Below, one piece after another: positions 59,282-64,000 of a DNA stretch of 64,000 nucleotides; within the stretch, counting starts at the first letter, position 1, and every line of letters starts with the position of its first letter. The position numbers and the translations under genes were made by a program. Below the pieces are notes generated by a model, which searched no databases, was not told where the DNA came from, and saw nothing but the letters and a program-made list of their open reading frames with translations. Location: NCBI GenBank assembly GCA_031841125.1, contig CM063109.1:13529208-13593207 (forward strand), given 5' to 3'. This DNA is from Acanthococcus lagerstroemiae. Its lineage: Eukaryota; Arthropoda; Insecta; Hemiptera; Eriococcidae.

Positions 59282-60143
59282 TTCAATATTTCGGTGAGTA
59301 CACTCGACAAGAAGTACAGCATTCCGTCCGTTGTTGATGCAGTGAATACGGATGTATCGAGATTATTTCAGTCACTTTCATGGCGATGCATCGGCGATAC
59401 TCGCAATTGATTCGATAATACCAGTGGACGGAGGGTGAAAGTCGAGTTACGAATTTCGGATTTCACGAATTTATACGGAGTAACAGGTATCATACAGTCT
59501 CGTGTTAGCTTATGCAGATCAATATCCATCTTCCACGGGCTACAAAATTCAAACAATAAGCGGATACTACAGCCGTAAAGCGATTCAAATACGCACGTTA
59601 CTGTGTAGATTCAAATGTACGAACAAGGAACAACGGACATGATATCTCTAGCCTTGATCTCTAGCTGAACTGATAACAAGTTTACATTGATTATATAATA
59701 TAATTTAAAACTAGAGACGGAAGAATAGCTAGTAAGTTATAAACAGTACATGAAACCATCGGTAGGAGCGCTAGATATGCTCAACTAACAACTAGTAAAG
59801 TCCCAGAACTGAAAGTATTTGCCGCCATTTTCTCTCTAGTTGCATACTATATAGCCGGGAAAAAAGATGGCGATTTTGAAATTCTCCATCATTTAGTTAT
59901 GCCTTACTGGGGCTGAATTTTCCCTCTTTTCACGTATTTCAAGCCAAATGACAACAAAGAAGATAACGGAAGGGCCACTTCTACGAGAGCTGTGTTTGCT
60001 TTCCTTGGAAGTTGTCTTGTGTGAAAAGTGATACCTACACGCGCGTTTCGTGTTTTGTTTCTATTTATTCCGTCTTTGAATTATAATAAAATGTGATAAA
60101 ATTATGCAATGAAAGTGTGATTTTGTGTTTTCTCTTTTGAAAA
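59282..60143. promoter_or_regulatory. Probable bidirectional promoter of MBTPS2 and trx
   Basis: The start codons are 862 bases apart, head to head. Two YY1/Pho-type sites face each other: GCCGCCAT (59821-59828) and AAGATGGCG (59864-59872). No TATA or CCAAT box is evident. Transcription starts are unknown. Confidence 0.4.
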
Positions 60144-63100
60144 ATGGTGAAGTCCAAATTTCCGGGAAAACCGTCTAAACTTACCCAAAGAACTTTAGTT
60201 AGCGCTTACTCGATTGTCGTACCATCTTGTGATACAAGTGCGATAACAGAGAACGTACGCTATGGTCTGTCAGTCTTCGACGGAATTTTCGGTTCGGATG
60301 AGCAAGTTAGTTTTTTATTTATTTCCGTTAACCAGACCTAGATACTAGTTACTACTCCATCGCTGAGTAGTTTCAAAGTATTATACTTATCACTTCTGAT
60401 TTTCTTCGAGTTTAATTTCGTTACAAATTTGTTACAGAAGGCAAATTTCAATGGTTTTACTAAGAGTGCCATCGTCGCGTCTCAAGAGAAAATGGATAAA
60501 TTCAGCGCGGATGTTGCATCTAAATTTTCTTCATGCGGATTGTCGTATCCTTGCCTACCGAAGAAATCACTTCGGATCGCTTTAACGCCTATTGAATTTT
60601 CAAAATCGGAAACGACCCCCAGGAAAGGGAAGTCGGATAGCGAGGGCGCGTCGCTTCGGCGTTTGAAAGAGCGTAATAAGTGCGGTAAAATATGGTTATT
60701 AGCGAAGAAAGGCACCAACAGGTATCTTCCGAAAATACAAATGAGGCACAATTTCAAAACGTTGAATAAAAGCAGCTTAATTCGATTCAAACACAAACCC
60801 TTATCGTCCAACTATTTAACCGATAAATACTGCCGGAAATTCACGTTACCTTCGCGCAGTCTTCATTCGTCTCGCGTCATCAAACCAAATAAACGTTTCA
60901 TTGATGCTGAGAAGAGTTGCGAGTCGAAATTAACCGTTGGACGTGTGGAGCCGTTCGAGTCAAGCATGCGAGTTTCATCGAGTAAAGTAATCATACGAGA
61001 AGCGAGACTGAATATTACAACGGAACCAGCCGTGGCTGGTCCATTTTCTGTGAAGAGGAACGTTCCACCCGATAAAGGTTGGTGCGCGGTCTACGTTCCT
61101 TCGCTACCGTCGGCAGTATTATTCGAACTGATTCATGCCTCTTCGTGATAATTAATAACTCTTCTGTTATTTCAGAAAAATTTCGATCCGGCTTAATAAC
61201 TTGCGGAATTTGCGGAGCTATTCGGTATTACAAGTACATCCTCCAGGCGAAAAAATTCGGCGTGTTTAGCTGCGAACCATGCCGTCGATTCATTTTGAAA
61301 ATGATAAAGCAATCGAAACATTTCAACGGCGAATTTCTGGAGTGCAAAGGGGAAAATGGTGAGAAAACACTAATCTTATCTTGATTAGACTATTCGAGAG
61401 CCTTTCAAGGGTATTCGAAGTTGGGAACTCTTTTCACAGATAATGTCGGTGGCTATTTCAACTGTTTTTACGACCCGTGCTCACGGACTTGAGTCAGTTT
61501 TGGTAAATAATGTGTATGGTTTATGGCTGTTTCGTCGGCTTATGCCAGCAGTGTTCATGGATTTTGAGTTTTTGGTGGACTTTGGCTGTGTTTAGAAATA
61601 ATGTTGATTTGTATGGCACAGTCGCGTACAATATAGGTCTTCGTCCATGGCTTTTAGGGAAAACTGCCATTGTCGAGACTGTATTATTTTCTGTCGATTT
61701 CTCACCGAGCACACCCCCCCCCCCCTCCAGATTACTTGACGTGAATTAGGTCGGAGTAAGTAGATGGCCAAGTATGAGTGCCATAAGTTATACAAATCTT
61801 GAACTAACTTTTCAAGCTGGGATATGTTGTTGGTTCTTCTTTCTTTCTTTCTTTTTTTTGGGGGGAGGGGCTGCAATATACAAGCAGAAGCTGAAATGAG
61901 AAGCTTCTGTAACATACACGAGATTTCTCAATTCCGGACCCTAATCGAAACGTAAATAAGAACACGAACTCAGCCATATGCCTGTTGGGCTCCCATCCCT
62001 GGATAAGATCTAATACTGAGGTTTCCGAACACTAGTCTCTCTATGTAGCTCAAATTGGGCCTTCATCTGCTCCGTTCTATAGAAAGAGCTCCTGACTTGT
62101 TGCTGACCTGAAATTCGAAAAATTGCAGGGCAGATTTGTTACTTCACGTTTCAACCAGGCAGACTGACCGATGGGCAAGCAGGTATAGATCCCCTCTTCC
62201 CTCTTCAAGAATTGTACTGAATAGAGAGCCTTAGTTTAGGATCAGGAGTCAAGATCTCTCTAGCTTTCTGTGTCATATTTCTGGTATACTTCTGCCCCTG
62301 TCTCAATCAGATATGAAACAGACGAAGAGGCAGGCGGTGTTTGGTTGGTCAGGTATTCTGCTAATAGGCAGATCCTTCCAGAAGTAACCAAAATAACCAG
62401 AACCGGTAATCAACTGAAAATTTCTTGTGTTCTTCATCCATGACGGTGAACTGAAATTCTCCAACAAGATCACTTAATTAATTGAAAAGGATCCGGAGCC
62501 TTTTTCATTCAGGACACTGGTGAATTATGACCGTTCTCTTCCCCACCCTCCCCCCCTCATTTTGGAACGCTAAGTCATCCAGGAGAAAGGTTTGGTTTTC
62601 GTTCCATCACGAAAAATTGTTCCCTTCAAAATTAGGGCTGCATTGTTCCTCCAACTTTCGAATTACAAGTGGGGTGGTATCAAGCAGCCTGCTAAAATAA
62701 GACAACTGATTTGGAACACATCCGCAGTTTTTAGATTCCCTCCTAACCTGAGCTCCAAATTCAAATTTCTTACTGGAAATAGGCAAAATGGATGAGATTT
62801 GGCTAATCAAACAAGGTGTCAATGTACGGTTTTCAAGGTCACTGATTTCGAATATTTCGTCTGTTTTTTTGAGTCCAGTCCTGATTTGAGTTTGAACTAA
62901 GCTCGTAGCCTGACTTCTGCTATCGTCTTGCTTGGCACACCGTCATATTGAATTTCAATTTAGCCTCCTTTCGAACGTCGAATTTCAACTTCTAGGGCCG
63001 AAAACGAGGTTGTATCAAACATCATAAATTAACAATAAAAATGAAGAAAAAACACTTAAACTACCCTCCCACGTTACATTATGAAATTTTAAGCGAATCT

Positions 63101-64000
63101 GACAAAGTACTCGAAATCAGCTGCCCGGAAACCTTTCTTTTTGATACTTCATTTCATTTTATAAGTCAAGTCTGTCCCGCTCCCTTTGACTCACGGATAA
63201 ATTTCCATTTCGGAAGCTTAAATCCAAACAGATTAAAACTCTGAACCGATTTCAACAGTTTGCTGGATACTTCCGTTTGAAATTCGAGAGTCGCTGATAC
63301 GTCAGAATCTTCCTGTTTGGGTGAAAGAAATTTTGTCATCAGGAAAAAGCAAGTCCTTGTCACTTGAAGACCCTCGTTTGGTTCTGTTGATTCGACTTCG
63401 CATTCTGAAAATGATGATGTTAAAATTCCATATGGACGTGAACTAGAGTCGAAATATTTTCGTTTAATAATATACGTGCTAACATGTGTTTTCAATTGGA
63501 TGAAACTCTGGAATTAGGGAGAAACGGAAAGAGTTCGAAAGGAGGCCCAATGAACAGACAGACAGATGAACTGATGAGCAGACACACGAGTAATCATAGG
63601 CAGGTAGATAACTGGAGCAGGTTGTTCAGGTGTGTCAGGCCTCGCAGTACGAACGGAGCGCCATGTGGTTAACACATGCGAAGCTAGTAAGGGGGCTTAG
63701 CTGTGAAACAGGAAACAGACAGTAGGTACGGCTGCTAGTTGGCTTGGACGCGAAACCTCGTAGTAATATTGTGTGCAACCTTGAATCCCGAAAAAAAGCT
63801 TAAAAGAAACCAAACTTACCAAACATGCCCCTGATTTCCTATCTTGACGGCTCGTTTTCCCTGAAGTTTTTCAACTCACTTTGACATTTTTTAAAACTAT
63901 GAGTGCTAAAAAAAAACAAAAAAAACAGTTTGACACGATACAACTAACGATGTTGATCATTTTTCAGGTCCGGGCAAATGCGTAATGCCCATCGACGTCG
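60144..64000 (+). CDS. trx: Trithorax (KMT2) N-terminal part, 3'-partial, four exons seen
   Basis: A very large histone H3 lysine-4 methyltransferase subunit that keeps homeotic genes active; only its N-terminus is here. Exons: 60144-60305, 60438-61077, 61176-61358 and 63968 to the window end, phases agreeing. The start MVKSKFPGKPSK resembles the trithorax N-terminus. It is followed by YGLSVFDGIFGSDEQ and a basic region with RVIKPNKRFIDAEKS and SSKVIIREARLNI, as in trithorax/MLL. The third and fourth exons encode the nuclear-receptor-like C4 finger: CGICG at 277-280, then FSCEPCRRFI (Cys300, Cys303), Cys324 and PGKC (Cys333). PHD, FY-rich and SET domains should lie beyond the right edge. The finger comes after only about 275 residues, much earlier than in Drosophila. 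Identity rests on recalled family motifs. Confidence 0.85.
61359..63967. other. 2.6-kb trx intron splitting the C4 finger, unassigned
   Basis: Poly-C (61712), a (TTTC)n-like tract with poly-G (61840-61868) and AT-rich sequence are present. I see no exon required by phase (both junctions are phase 1) and no definable transposon. Confidence 0.45.

Overview
This is a 64 kb piece of a eukaryotic, metazoan nuclear genome, most likely an arthropod or another ecdysozoan. Every real gene is split by GT-AG introns. The last gene is trithorax-like, with the nuclear-receptor-like C4 finger known from protostome trithorax. Introns and intergenic DNA are packed with decayed transposons. I cannot name the species from sequence alone.

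Five conserved single-copy genes make up the coding content, and all were joined by hand from exons whose phases agree. (1) Pez (PTPN14/PTPN21 family protein tyrosine phosphatase), plus strand, 383-20039; only the linker and C-terminal phosphatase domain are here and the FERM part lies off the left edge. (2) MRPS27 (mitochondrial ribosomal protein S27), minus strand, 24855-26547, two exons. (3) MSH6 (mismatch repair ATPase), plus strand, 27606-50349, 23 coding exons giving 1172 residues. (4) MBTPS2 (site-2 protease), minus strand, 55322-59281, six exons giving 495 residues. (5) trx (trithorax/KMT2), plus strand, from 60144 and running off the right edge. Directions alternate: Pez and MRPS27 converge, MRPS27 and MSH6 diverge from about 1 kb holding a CCAAT box and a perfect CRE, MSH6 and MBTPS2 converge, and MBTPS2 and trx diverge from about 0.86 kb holding YY1/Pho-type motifs.

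The rest is mostly mobile DNA. There are broken non-LTR retrotransposons (1.5-2.3, 3.5-5.8, 34.7-37.6 and 45.7-48.8 kb), a 5'-truncated Ty3/gypsy remnant that has lost RNase H (16-18.6 kb), foldback repeats, tRNA-like pieces, and many short non-autonomous DNA transposons. Several of the last are hAT-like, with CAGGG-type ends and 8-bp target duplications that can be read directly at 8912-9621, 11932-12464, 12473-12742, 13429-14010 and 21982-22139.

The most unusual pattern is that many of these elements are built from one short, roughly palindromic word repeated in degenerate form, and the word differs from element to element (ACTCGGACTCGAGTC, TTCGGATTCGGCTT, GATCCGAATCACG, GTTCACTAGTTC, GATCATGATC, GAGTTGAGTCCC and others). 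The Pez intron at 8790-14604 is a nest of such elements, and in one place two different elements share the same 8-bp target.
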